NCBI GenBank assembly: GCA_020344395.1
Contig: CP070824.1
Span: forward strand, 1,070,107 to 1,116,002
Origin: Candidatus Zixiibacteriota bacterium
Lineage (GTDB): Bacteria; Zixibacteria; MSB-5A5; GN15; FEB-12
DNA: 45,896 nucleotides
Direction of reading: 5' to 3'
Part shown: one piece after another, positions 9,649 to 17,478 of the stretch
Layout of the letters: every line of letters begins with the position of its first letter
How positions within the stretch are numbered: position 1 is the stretch's first letter
Position numbers and translations under genes: made by a program
The notes under the pieces: model-generated
What the model was told of the DNA's origin: nothing
Databases searched by the model: none
The model's input: only the letters and a program-made list of their open reading frames with translations

Positions 9649-9833
9649 CTGCCACATCCCTTCTCTTTTGTTCCGGTCTTTGTCCAATCATTATTTCGGC
9701 ATAAAGTCGACCCCTCAGAACCTACTAGTTGCATAATTAAATCGGGCGTTATCGGCAGTCACGCAGGGCGCAGTAGTCTTGCCACAGGCAGCTCCGGTCC
9801 GGCGATCTTTTCGGACGAGTGTCTCGCAATCTA

Positions 9834-9862
9834 TTGCGTCGAACGGGGCTACTTCTTATCTT
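9834..9862 (+). promoter_or_regulatory. Candidate sigma70-type promoter of the M29 aminopeptidase
   Basis: TTGCGT at 9834-9839, a 17-base spacer and TATCTT at 9857-9862. The expected start near 9869 leaves a leader of about 30 bases that includes the GAGGAGG ribosome site. Predicted by pattern only. Confidence 0.4.
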
Positions 9863-9901
9863 GGGAAGTCCTGAGAGGAAACCTTGATTTGAGGAGGATC
9901 G

Positions 9902-11044
9902 ATGAAGGATCCGCGAAACGAAGTCCTGGCGCGTCAGCTATTGGATTATTCCGTCGAATTGAAGGCCGGTGAGACCATTTACGTGGAAATCAAGGGCAAA
10001 GAAACGCTGGAACTCGGCCAGCAGGTGGTTCGCCTGGCCACGGAGCGGGGTGCTACGCCGTTCTGGTTTTACAACGACGAGTCGGTTCTTCGCCAGTTTC
10101 TCGGTTCCGCCGGCGACGATCAGTTCAAGCGTCAGGCCGAACTTCATATGGAACTCATGAAGCGTTCGGACGCCTACATCGGCCTGCGCGGTTCGGATAA
10201 TCCCTTCGACCTGGCCGACATCGACAAAAACCAGATAGAAAAGCACAATTCCATCTTTTACCGCCCGGTACATCTGGAACAAAGAGTAAAACACACGCGC
10301 TGGGTGGTGCTGCGCTATCCGAACAATGCCATGGCTCAGTTGGCTGAAACATCGCAAGAGGCGTTTGCCGATTTCTATTATGACGTCTGCTGTGCCGACT
10401 ATGCCAGAATGTCCGCGGCGCAGGATGCGCTGTACGACCTGATGATGGCTACCGACAAAGTCCAGCTTAAGGGGCCTGGAACAGATCTGACTTTCTCGAT
10501 CAAAGATATCCTGTGCGAAAAGTGTGACGGCAAACGCAATATCCCGGACGGCGAAGTATACACCGCGCCCGTGCGCGATTCGGTTGACGGGACCATCACG
10601 TACAACACTCCTTCGCTGTACCAGGGGGTTGTCTATGACAACATCTCTCTTACTTTTGAGAATGGAAAGATCATCAAAGCGACCTGCGCCGGCGACGATG
10701 CCGGCCTGAACAAGGCTCTGGATACCGATGAAGGAGCCCGGTATGTCGGCGAGTTTGCCGTTGGCGTCAATCCGTTCATACTTCATCCCATGAAGGACAC
10801 CCTTTTCGACGAGAAGATCGCGGGTTCGATACACTTCACGCCAGGCCAGTGTTACGACGAAGCACCGAATGGCAACCAGTCTGCCATTCACTGGGATCTC
10901 GTGCTGATCCAGCGGCCAGACTACGGAGGTGGCGAGATCTATTTTGACGGGAAACTCGTTCGGAAAGACGGCGTGTTTACAGACAGGGCGTTGGAAGACG
11001 CATTTTCAAAAGAGAACCTCAAGGCCAAAGGGCTTAAGAGATAG
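9902..11044 (+). CDS. Aminopeptidase, peptidase family M29 (aminopeptidase T type)
   Basis: 380 residues, slightly shorter than the usual ~410. An AGGAGG four bases before ATG 9902 fixes the start. The family pattern is clear: an N-terminal L-L-D-Y-S-V-E-L-K-A-G-E-T segment, and in the second half the metal-ligand region with G-E-F-A-V-G, L-F-D-E-K-I-A-G-S-I-H-F, and S-A-I-H-W-D-L-V. These supply the Glu, Glu, His, His and Asp that bind the two-metal centre in M29 enzymes. No signal peptide, so it is cytoplasmic. It removes N-terminal residues from peptides. The next gene, ferritin-like, begins 32 bases later. The organism also has M20 and M17 enzymes in this window. Confidence 0.93.
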   Translation: MKDPRNEVLARQLLDYSVELKAGETIYVEIKGKETLELGQQVVRLATERGATPFWFYNDESVLRQFLGSAGDDQFKRQAELHMELMKRSDAYIGLRGSDNPFDLADIDKNQIEKHNSIFYRPVHLEQRVKHTRWVVLRYPNNAMAQLAETSQEAFADFYYDVCCADYARMSAAQDALYDLMMATDKVQLKGPGTDLTFSIKDILCEKCDGKRNIPDGEVYTAPVRDSVDGTITYNTPSLYQGVVYDNISLTFENGKIIKATCAGDDAGLNKALDTDEGARYVGEFAVGVNPFILHPMKDTLFDEKIAGSIHFTPGQCYDEAPNGNQSAIHWDLVLIQRPDYGGGEIYFDGKLVRKDGVFTDRALEDAFSKENLKAKGLKR

Positions 11045-11076
11045 TCCGAGGCCAACACAGCAGTTTGGGAACGGCA

Positions 11077-11586
11077 ATGAATATCGTCAAATTCGCAATG
11101 CAGATGGAGCTGGACGGCAAGGCGTTTTATCAGCAGGCGGCTGCCGCAGCGGTCCAACCGGAGCTCAGGGACATCCTGCTGTATCTTGCTGATGAAGAGC
11201 AGCGTCACTTCATGTTCTTCAAAAAACTCAGCGAGGGGGATACATCAGCAGCCCAGGAAGAACTCACCAACAAGGACGCATCGCTGAAGGATACTAAGAA
11301 TGTCTTTGTCCAATTGACTGAAAACGGGACAGAGACAAGTTTCGGTGATGATGCCCGGTCAACCTGGGAAGAGGCTCTGAGAATCGAGGAAAAAGCAGTC
11401 AAGATGTATTCGGAGGAGGCCCTCAAGGAGAGTGATCCTCATCGGCGAGCCCTTCTTGAAAGAATCGCCGACGAAGAGCGCAACCATGTCTATCTGATTG
11501 ACAGCGTGCTATCATTCATGACTGATCCCGAGTCGTTTGCAGACTCAAAGAAGTATTCCGATTTCCAGAGTTGGGAGGGGCACTGA
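11077..11586 (+). CDS. Ferritin-like/rubrerythrin-type di-iron protein
   Basis: 169 residues from ATG 11077, which has a GGGA six bases upstream; a TTG at 11065 is possible. The protein is all alpha-helical with two repeats of the di-iron helix-pair pattern: M-E-L-D-G-K-A-F-Y with D-E-E-Q-R-H, and I-E-E-K-A-V-K-M-Y with D-E-E-R-N-H. Both E-x-x-H motifs and both partner Glu are present, so a di-iron centre should form. There is no rubredoxin-like C-x-x-C tail, so it is not a classical rubrerythrin. Such proteins deal with iron or peroxide, often in anaerobes. It is probably co-transcribed with the aminopeptidase; a functional link is not evident. Confidence 0.88.
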   Translation: MNIVKFAMQMELDGKAFYQQAAAAAVQPELRDILLYLADEEQRHFMFFKKLSEGDTSAAQEELTNKDASLKDTKNVFVQLTENGTETSFGDDARSTWEEALRIEEKAVKMYSEEALKESDPHRRALLERIADEERNHVYLIDSVLSFMTDPESFADSKKYSDFQSWEGH

Positions 11587-11616
11587 TCGGGTTAGAATCC
11601 CCGCTGAACTGCCGGT

Positions 11617-12471
11617 TCACACCTCCGTGACCAGCACCCCGGCGATTACCGCCGTGCCACCAACCACATACCAGAGACTCAGGGTCTCCCCTAGAAAGCT
11701 GACCGCCACGGCTGTGGCTATGATAGGCTGAATATTGTGATAGACAGCCATGCGGGAGGCATCCATGTACTTCAGCAGCCAGTACCATAACACATAGACG
11801 ACGACTGACAAACCGATGGCCATGTACACCACTGATCCCCAGGCTGCCAATGTGGACCGGCTGTAATCGAACTGGATGGCGTGATACAATCCGAAGGGAA
11901 AATAGATCGCCGAGCCGATTGACAGAGCATAGGCCGTCATTCTCAATGCACCATACTTGCGTACCAGGTCCTTGCCCACAACTGTGTAATAGGCCCAGGC
12001 TATAACAGACACCATTATGATCAGGTCCCCGATCAAGTACTCTTGACCGATCTGGACCGCGCCCGACATCATTATCGCCATGACACCTGCTGTTGCAATC
12101 ACAAAGCCAAACAGTCGCCGCAGTTTCATGCGCTCCCCGAGATGAATGAAGGCCAGCAAGAATATCCAGATTGGCGTAGTAGAGAAGATGAAAGCACCGT
12201 GGCCTGCACCGGTCAGAGCCTGCCCCACAAGAAACAGGGTCTGATTGAGCGGAATGATCAGCACCGCCAGTAAAACGATCCGGGGCCAGTCATGGCGCTC
12301 CACCGGACGGTCGTTCTTTTTCAAGCGCGTCAGGACCAGCAGAAACACCGAAGCAAGGATAAACCGGTAGAAGGCGAAGGTGAACGGTTCAATATGCCCC
12401 AGCCCATACTTGGCGATGGGGTAACATATCCCAGCCACCAACTGCAGGATTGCCATTGCCCCGATGAGCAC
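11617..12471 (-). CDS. DMT-superfamily (EamA-type) inner-membrane transporter
   Basis: 284 residues from GTG 12471, with about ten membrane helices in two EamA repeats of five. Each repeat shows the family pattern near its end: L-G-E-R-M-K-L-R-R-L-F-G in the first, F-L-G-E-T-L-S-L-W-Y in the second. The start is uncertain. The frame stays open upstream to a stop at 12526-12528, the GTG has no ribosome site, and the only good one (GAGGAG at 12502-12507) faces a GTC codon rather than ATG, GTG or TTG. EamA proteins usually export metabolites such as amino acids, but the substrate cannot be read from this sequence. It ends 31 bases from the convergent ferritin-like gene. Confidence 0.88.
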   Translation of the reverse strand: MLIGAMAILQLVAGICYPIAKYGLGHIEPFTFAFYRFILASVFLLVLTRLKKNDRPVERHDWPRIVLLAVLIIPLNQTLFLVGQALTGAGHGAFIFSTTPIWIFLLAFIHLGERMKLRRLFGFVIATAGVMAIMMSGAVQIGQEYLIGDLIIMVSVIAWAYYTVVGKDLVRKYGALRMTAYALSIGSAIYFPFGLYHAIQFDYSRSTLAAWGSVVYMAIGLSVVVYVLWYWLLKYMDASRMAVYHNIQPIIATAVAVSFLGETLSLWYVVGGTAVIAGVLVTEV

Positions 12472-12501
12472 TGTCAGGGGAGGGTTTGTCTTGACTGTCA
12501 G

Positions 12502-12507
12502 CTCCTC
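12502..12507 (-). promoter_or_regulatory. Orphan ribosome-binding site upstream of the DMT transporter
   Basis: GAGGAG on the minus strand, followed after six bases by GTC in the transporter frame. It is too far (about 30 bases) from the first standard start, GTG 12471. Either translation begins at a non-standard codon or the motif is unused. Confidence 0.3.
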
Positions 12508-12573
12508 GATGCAAAATGCCCGACGTTAACCGTTACATTCATTTATCGCCGTAACTCGTTTCTGTTCATGTTG

Positions 12574-13359
12574 TTACAGTAAGGCCTTGTAGGCTCCGCC
12601 GTCAACCGGGATGGAACATCCGGTAACATAGCCCGCCCTCTCACTGGCCAGAAAAGCAATCAACGCAGCCAGTTCTTCCGGCTGACCGATACGCCGGGCA
12701 GCCGTCGCAGATGCGAAACCGTCCATGATATCATCACGAGTTTTCCCCTGAGCCGAGGCCAACTCATCAGCTAACTCCGTAAGCCGCTCGGTAGCGGTAT
12801 AGCCCGGACAGACGCAGTTAGCTGTGATCCCGTACTGGGCATAGTTGTTGGAGATGGTCTTGCAGAAGCCGGTGATTCCTGCGCGATAGGTATTCGATAA
12901 AATTAGACTGTCCACCGGCTGCAGAACTGCGATGGAGGTGATATAGATCAGTCGGCCAAATTTACGCTCAATCATTCCGTCTACAACGGCCCGCGTCAGC
13001 TCAACGGCCGGACGGAGCAGCAGGTTTGAAGCCTCTGCGAAACCGGTGGCGTCATGATCCCTGAAGTCACCCGGCGGAGGTCCTCCGGTATTAGAGACAA
13101 GTATGTCGAAGCCTCCCGTCTTCGCGGCCGCACACACCTTCTTGAGTCCGCCGGCATCGGAGAGGTCACCCACCAGAAGCTTCGGTTCGTTTCCGGTAGC
13201 GGCTTCAATAGCCTCGGCAGCTTCAGAGAGATTGTCCTTGCTTCGGGAGTTGATCGTGACCACAGCACCTTCGGCCGCCAGTTCCATCGCGGCAGCCGCT
13301 CCGAGTCCGGCCGAGGCCCCCGTTATTAGAGCTTTCTTCCCTTTAAGTTCGAGTTCCAT
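12574..13359 (-). CDS. Short-chain dehydrogenase/reductase with non-canonical active site
   Basis: 261 residues. The N-terminal T-G-A-S-A-G-L-G-A-A nucleotide-binding loop and the N-T-G-G motif mark a Rossmann-fold SDR. The catalytic Ser is present in I-T-S-I-A-V, but the usual Tyr-x-x-x-Lys is replaced: aligned on the conserved A-G after Lys, the sequence is L-S-N-T-Y-R-A-G, giving Ser at the Tyr site and Arg at the Lys site. A known subgroup of SDRs resembling 3-oxoacyl-ACP reductase departs from the classical tetrad in this way. The C-terminal V-D-G-G-A is normal. Its ATG overlaps the stop of the upstream dipeptidase by one base (TGATG), so the two are translationally coupled. Substrate unknown. 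Confidence 0.9.
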   Translation of the reverse strand: MELELKGKKALITGASAGLGAAAAMELAAEGAVVTINSRSKDNLSEAAEAIEAATGNEPKLLVGDLSDAGGLKKVCAAAKTGGFDILVSNTGGPPPGDFRDHDATGFAEASNLLLRPAVELTRAVVDGMIERKFGRLIYITSIAVLQPVDSLILSNTYRAGITGFCKTISNNYAQYGITANCVCPGYTATERLTELADELASAQGKTRDDIMDGFASATAARRIGQPEELAALIAFLASERAGYVTGCSIPVDGGAYKALL

Positions 13360-14726
13360 CAGCGACCTGCCTTTGCCAGCTCATCCGGCAGAGCTGCGGC
13401 TGTGCGGCATCCCCGTTCGAAATCCATAACCCGGAACCGTTCGTTAGGAGAGTGGACATTATCATCGGCCTGGCCGAATCCGATCAGGAGTGTGTCCAGA
13501 CCGAGAATTTTCTTGAAATCAGCCACCACCGGAATGGAGCCGCCTTCCTTCATGAACACCGGATCCTTGCCAAAGCCGGCCTTTATCGCCCTGGCCGCAG
13601 CGGCCAGCCAGGGACCTTCGGTAGGCACAACCACCCCGCTGGCGCCGCCGTGCTTGTCCACCTTCACGCGAACTGTTTTCGGGGCGATTTTCTTGAGATA
13701 TTTCTCCAGCAGATTCAAGGCCTCGCCCGGCTCCATATCGGGAACAAGGCGCATGGTTATTTTGCAGGAGGCCATCGAAGGGATGATAGTCTTGGCACCT
13801 TCCCCCTGATATCCACCCTTTATGCCGTTCACATCCAGGGTAGGACGGCACCACGCCCTCTCAAGAGTGCTGTAACCTTTCTCACCCTGCAGACGGGAGA
13901 CGCCGAGTGACTTCTTGAAGGCGGCCTCGTCGAACGGCAGCTTTCGAAACTGCGTTCTCTCCCACTTACTGACGGGCTTGGTTCTCTTGTAGAACCCCGG
14001 GATAGCCACTCTTCCGTTCTTGTCGTGCAATTGTCCGACCATCCAGCAGAGCGTGTTCACCGGATTGGCGATAGTGCCCCCGAATGTCCCGGAGTGAACA
14101 TCGTGGTCGGGCCCGTAGACAAAGACTTCGGATGAAGCGATTCCCCGGAGGCCGTAGGTCACAGCCGGCGTTTTCTTATTGAACTGCCCGGTGTCCGAGA
14201 CGATGCATATGTCGGCTTTGAGAAGCTTCTTGTTTTTCTTCATCCAGCCCGGCAGGTGAGCCGAGGCGACTTCTTCTTCCCCCTCAATCATGAACTTCAC
14301 GTTAATCGGCAGGGTGCCGGTAGCTTTGATGACAGCCTCCACACCCTTGACCTGCGCAAGAGTCTGGCCCTTGTCATCGGTGGCACCGCGGGCATAAATG
14401 TATCCACTCCGTACCACGGGATCAAACGGCCCGGTCTTCCACAGCTCCAGCGGCTCGGGTGGCTGTACATCATAGTGACCATAGTAGAGCGCCGTAGGCA
14501 GTCGCGGGTCAACCAGATACTCAGCATAAACGACCGGGTGTCCACCGGTCGGATAGATGCGTGCCTTGAAGCCGATTCTCTTCAGATGATCAGCCAGCCA
14601 GCGGGCACAGGCGGCACAGTCTTTTTTGTGTTCGGACTTGGCTGATACTGAAGGAATGCGCAGGAGTTCGAACAACTCTTTCATACGCTGCTTTTCTGTC
14701 TTTTTCAGGAAGTCACGGGCAGACAT
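13359..14726 (-). CDS. M20-family dipeptidase
   Basis: 455 residues, normal for M20 dipeptidases. AAGGAG seven bases before the ATG fixes the start. Metal ligands and catalytic residues are all in place: G-H-Y-D-V-Q-P (His84, with Asp86), A-T-D-D-K-G (Asp117), E-G-E-E-E (about 148-152), S-D-T-G (Asp178), and a C-terminal N-V-H-S-P-N-E His. A dimerisation domain lies between, with D-H-D-V-H-S-G-T-F-G-G. There is no signal peptide, so it acts on di- and short peptides in the cytoplasm. The downstream SDR overlaps it by one base. A good promoter lies upstream. Confidence 0.95.
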   Translation of the reverse strand: MSARDFLKKTEKQRMKELFELLRIPSVSAKSEHKKDCAACARWLADHLKRIGFKARIYPTGGHPVVYAEYLVDPRLPTALYYGHYDVQPPEPLELWKTGPFDPVVRSGYIYARGATDDKGQTLAQVKGVEAVIKATGTLPINVKFMIEGEEEVASAHLPGWMKKNKKLLKADICIVSDTGQFNKKTPAVTYGLRGIASSEVFVYGPDHDVHSGTFGGTIANPVNTLCWMVGQLHDKNGRVAIPGFYKRTKPVSKWERTQFRKLPFDEAAFKKSLGVSRLQGEKGYSTLERAWCRPTLDVNGIKGGYQGEGAKTIIPSMASCKITMRLVPDMEPGEALNLLEKYLKKIAPKTVRVKVDKHGGASGVVVPTEGPWLAAAARAIKAGFGKDPVFMKEGGSIPVVADFKKILGLDTLLIGFGQADDNVHSPNERFRVMDFERGCRTAAALPDELAKAGR

Positions 14727-14762
14727 TGAGATTCTCCTTTTTCAATTACGAAAAGTCCGGTG

Positions 14763-14791
14763 AATATAATCAGAACCTGCCCCCAAGTAAA
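14763..14791 (-). promoter_or_regulatory. Candidate promoter of the dipeptidase-SDR operon
   Basis: On the minus strand TTTACT (14791-14786), a 17-base spacer, and TATATT (14768-14763). The expected start near 14756 gives a leader of about 30 bases containing the AAGGAG site. Predicted by pattern only. Confidence 0.45.
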
Positions 14792-14822
14792 CAGCCCATG
14801 TATCACAAGATGTGACGACGCC

Positions 14823-15620
14823 TCAGAAATCCTGGCGTTTGATAATCATCGTTGAAAGATAGAAGAGTACGAACGCAGCCGCCAAGGTAGTCCAGACCGG
14901 TTGCCAGTCCCACACCGTACGATCCGAGGCGATCCTCAGGAATATATCTGACACCTCGTCGGGTTTTGGGAAAATGAAATACACGGTATCGATGATGGCG
15001 TTTCCTACGCTGGAATCGGTCAGAGATTTGAAGAATTCGCGGTAGGACAGAACCCATTCTACAACCCATACCAGCAGAACAGCCATGAGCGAGGCCACCG
15101 TGGAACGGCTGAGGACGCCGAAGAGAATGGAGACAGACAGCCAGATAAGCAGCGAGACCAGCGCAAGGAGTTGCAGCACCAGGATTGACCCGTCGAAGGC
15201 GCCGTGAAACAGCCCGGCCGCGAGGTACACAAGGAAGCCGCTAACCAGCACAAGGCCTCCATAAACCACCCAGATTGCAAACACCTTTCGCCTCAGCAGG
15301 GACGCTCGTGAGATCGGTTTTGACATATAGAACTCTGTGCGTCCGCGCTGAAGCATGCCGGGGAAGATCCCGGCACTGGCGACCACAGCCAGGAACACCA
15401 GAAAAGCCATAAACAGGTCAAATCCTCTCAGGATGGGATTTCCGAGAACCTCGTTTAGCTGCCCCAGATCCATTTCGCCTGAGCCGCCTACTCCGAACCT
15501 GAAACCTATATCGTCGGTGACCAACAGGATCAGCACGGCGAGGACAACAATGACCGCGAAAACCCAGATGATCTTCCGATCAAGCAGTTCGATTACGGTA
15601 TCACGCAGAATCCCACGCAT
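14823..15620 (-). CDS. ABC transporter permease (ABC-2-like)
   Basis: 265 residues with about six hydrophobic segments, beginning with a helix near residues 18-36 (I-I-W-V-F-A-V-I-V-V-L-A). A cytoplasmic piece F-Y-M-S-K-P-I-S-R-A-S-L-L-R-R-K is typical of ABC-2 type permeases, where 'skP.sR...l..K' precedes the next helix. The ATG overlaps the stop of the ATPase gene by one base, so it is the partner of that ATPase. The pair would export an unknown compound or affect membrane composition. No third subunit is seen. Confidence 0.85.
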   Translation of the reverse strand: MRGILRDTVIELLDRKIIWVFAVIVVLAVLILLVTDDIGFRFGVGGSGEMDLGQLNEVLGNPILRGFDLFMAFLVFLAVVASAGIFPGMLQRGRTEFYMSKPISRASLLRRKVFAIWVVYGGLVLVSGFLVYLAAGLFHGAFDGSILVLQLLALVSLLIWLSVSILFGVLSRSTVASLMAVLLVWVVEWVLSYREFFKSLTDSSVGNAIIDTVYFIFPKPDEVSDIFLRIASDRTVWDWQPVWTTLAAAFVLFYLSTMIIKRQDF

Positions 15621-16549
15621 CAGATTCGTTCCTCGCCATCGCTGAGCGTTTCCATAAACGATTGCTCCAGTGAGATCCTGGCCGGCTGTACCGATTTTAT
15701 GGAAATTCGCTTCATACGCAGTTGATCGATGACCGCGTTAACGCCGTCAATATGTTCGAGTTCGACAACCAGTAGCTTGGTGGTTACCCTTATCACTTTG
15801 CCGACATTCTCGGGTATCTCAAGGCGTTCCTCCCTGATGTCAGCCTCTATTTCATAACGCAGACCCCTGGTCGTAAACTCGTCCACAGTACCGACACGGA
15901 CAACCTTTCCTCTGTTCAGTATGGCCACCCGGTCAGCGATGGTCTCAACTTCCGACAGCAGATGAGAATTCAGCAGCACCGTCTTGCCTTCCGACTTGAC
16001 ACGCTTGAGGACTTCCTTGATTTCGTTCTTTCCCACCGGATCAACCCCGTCGGTGGGTTCATCAAGAAGCAGAAGGTCAGGATCGGAGATCAGGGCCTGA
16101 GCAAGGCCGATGCGCTGAGCCATACCCTTGGAGTATCTGCTGATTTTGGTGGTTCCCCATCTCTCCATACCAACGAGCCTCAGCAGATGGGTTGATCGTT
16201 CTTTGATCGTGGTTTCCGGCAGGTGGTGAAGCTGTCCGGCAAACAATAGCAGACCTGATCCGGTAAGATGAGGCGGAAACCTGTGGTTTTCCGGAAGGAA
16301 ACCGACTCGCTCCCTGGAATTCGAATCCTCGGGCGGAAGTCCGTTAATCAGCACGGAGCCGGATGTCAGACGAGTTATTCCCAGAAGCACCTTGACGAAA
16401 GTCGTCTTGCCTGCCCCGTTAGGACCCAGCAGGCCGAAGATCTCCCCTTGCTCGATTCTCAGCCCGACACTGTCCAGAGCAATGATGTTGCCTTTCTTCA
16501 GGCCGGTCTGGTAGATCTTGGTAAGGTTTTCTGTCTCAACAATCTGCAT
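15620..16549 (-). CDS. ABC transporter ATP-binding protein
   Basis: 309 residues. Walker A is G-P-N-G-A-G-K-T-T, the signature is Y-S-K-G-M-A-Q-R-I-G-L (a K-G-M variant common in exporters of the CcmA/NatA class), and Walker B is L-L-L-L-D-E-P-T-D-G-V-D-P. A C-terminal extension of about 90 residues follows the nucleotide-binding domain, as usual for ABC-2 exporters. It overlaps the permease gene by one base (TGATG). It powers the permease; substrate unknown. Confidence 0.94.
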   Translation of the reverse strand: MQIVETENLTKIYQTGLKKGNIIALDSVGLRIEQGEIFGLLGPNGAGKTTFVKVLLGITRLTSGSVLINGLPPEDSNSRERVGFLPENHRFPPHLTGSGLLLFAGQLHHLPETTIKERSTHLLRLVGMERWGTTKISRYSKGMAQRIGLAQALISDPDLLLLDEPTDGVDPVGKNEIKEVLKRVKSEGKTVLLNSHLLSEVETIADRVAILNRGKVVRVGTVDEFTTRGLRYEIEADIREERLEIPENVGKVIRVTTKLLVVELEHIDGVNAVIDQLRMKRISIKSVQPARISLEQSFMETLSDGEERI

Positions 16550-16633
16550 GTGTCATTTCCGCTCTAATCAGTCTTACGTCGGTAACAGTATTCAGTTGCA
16601 GGCTTGGTAACAAGCAAAAAACTCTCGAACTGC

Positions 16634-16662
16634 TTGACGAGTTTCGGGTTAGAGGATATGTT
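16634..16662 (+). promoter_or_regulatory. Candidate promoter of the DUF1573 gene pair
   Basis: TTGACG at 16634-16639, a 17-base spacer, and TATGTT at 16657-16662. The expected start near 16669 leaves a leader of about 40 bases. Together with the terminator at 18253 it would define a two-gene transcript holding the cysteine and the selenocysteine versions. Confidence 0.45.
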
Positions 16663-16707
16663 GAGACTCGCGGAACCGGGGACGCGGAACCGTTTATAAG
16701 AAAAAGA

Positions 16708-17439
16708 ATGAAGTTCAGGATATTCTATATCACGATTATAATGGCCCTAACCGGCCAGGTACCAGCCCAGACCAGACTTGTTTTACACAATCCGGAGATT
16801 GATTTTGGCCGGGTCCCTGCAGCCTCTATTGTCGGCAGTACGATCGCATGCTCCGGCCCCGGATCAGATACACTCAGTATCACCGGGATCAAGACGGGCT
16901 GTGGATGCATCGCGGCATATCCTGAAAGCACGGTCATATCCCCGGGGGATACGGTGGAGATACGGTTCTTCTGGGACACACGGACCGACAGTGGAATCCT
17001 CAGCCAGACCGCGTATATATTTACCGACGCCGGTCCCGATCCTCATCGCGTGAGTTTTACCGCCAATGTCGCCCCGGTGACTGATTCTGCAGGAATGATT
17101 TCCTGTTACCCTTCACAGACCGTGACCCTCCCGGAACCACCCGGCACCGGGTCGACCAGGGGAACGGTCAGGGTAAAGAACGTGTCGGGTGAGGTCATCA
17201 CTGTACGGCTGGTATCCGGGGCTTCCGAGTCTCTGGCAATCGAGTATCCGGAGACACTTGAGGCCGAAGCCTCCGGCCAGTTTAATTTTAGGCTGGCGGC
17301 AGGCTCATGGCGATCAGCGTATGCATCTTCTGCCACCTTCGAGCTGGAATCGGGTGGCGGCCTGGTGCAGAGGATCACTTTCCCGGTTTCCGGAGGTAAC
17401 TCAAGATTAGGAACGGTATTGACGACTGAAAGAGAATGA
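16708..17439 (+). CDS. Secreted DUF1573 protein, cysteine form (Cys-Gly-Cys)
   Basis: 243 residues with a signal peptide of about 20 residues (F-Y-I-T-I-I-M-A-L-T-G, cleavage near A-Q). The following ~100 residues match DUF1573: N-P-E-I-D-F-G-R-V, then the G-C-G-C motif (Cys65, Cys67), then V-I-S-P-G-D-T-V-E-I-R-F. DUF1573 is an Ig-like beta-sandwich of unknown role, common in secreted proteins of FCB bacteria, with the Cys-Gly-Cys strongly conserved. The C-terminal half (from about residue 125) looks like a second beta-sandwich without cysteines. The next gene is its paralogue, 39 bases away, with the first Cys replaced by a TGA codon. Function unknown; the paired thiols suggest redox or metal chemistry in the periplasm (inference). 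Confidence 0.88.
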   Translation: MKFRIFYITIIMALTGQVPAQTRLVLHNPEIDFGRVPAASIVGSTIACSGPGSDTLSITGIKTGCGCIAAYPESTVISPGDTVEIRFFWDTRTDSGILSQTAYIFTDAGPDPHRVSFTANVAPVTDSAGMISCYPSQTVTLPEPPGTGSTRGTVRVKNVSGEVITVRLVSGASESLAIEYPETLEAEASGQFNFRLAAGSWRSAYASSATFELESGGGLVQRITFPVSGGNSRLGTVLTTERE

Positions 17440-17478
17440 CTATATTCACATGATGGCTATTAGGAGATGAGATTGCAT

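Noticed and set aside
9690-9730. Sigma28-type promoter for cheW (GCCGAAAT on the minus strand)
   Set aside because: The -10 resembles GCCGATAA, but the base stretch 15 upstream is not TAAA, so the match is one-sided.
9938-10891. Long antisense frame opposite the M29 aminopeptidase
   Set aside because: The sense strand encodes a complete enzyme with all metal ligands; the antisense frame shows no family features.
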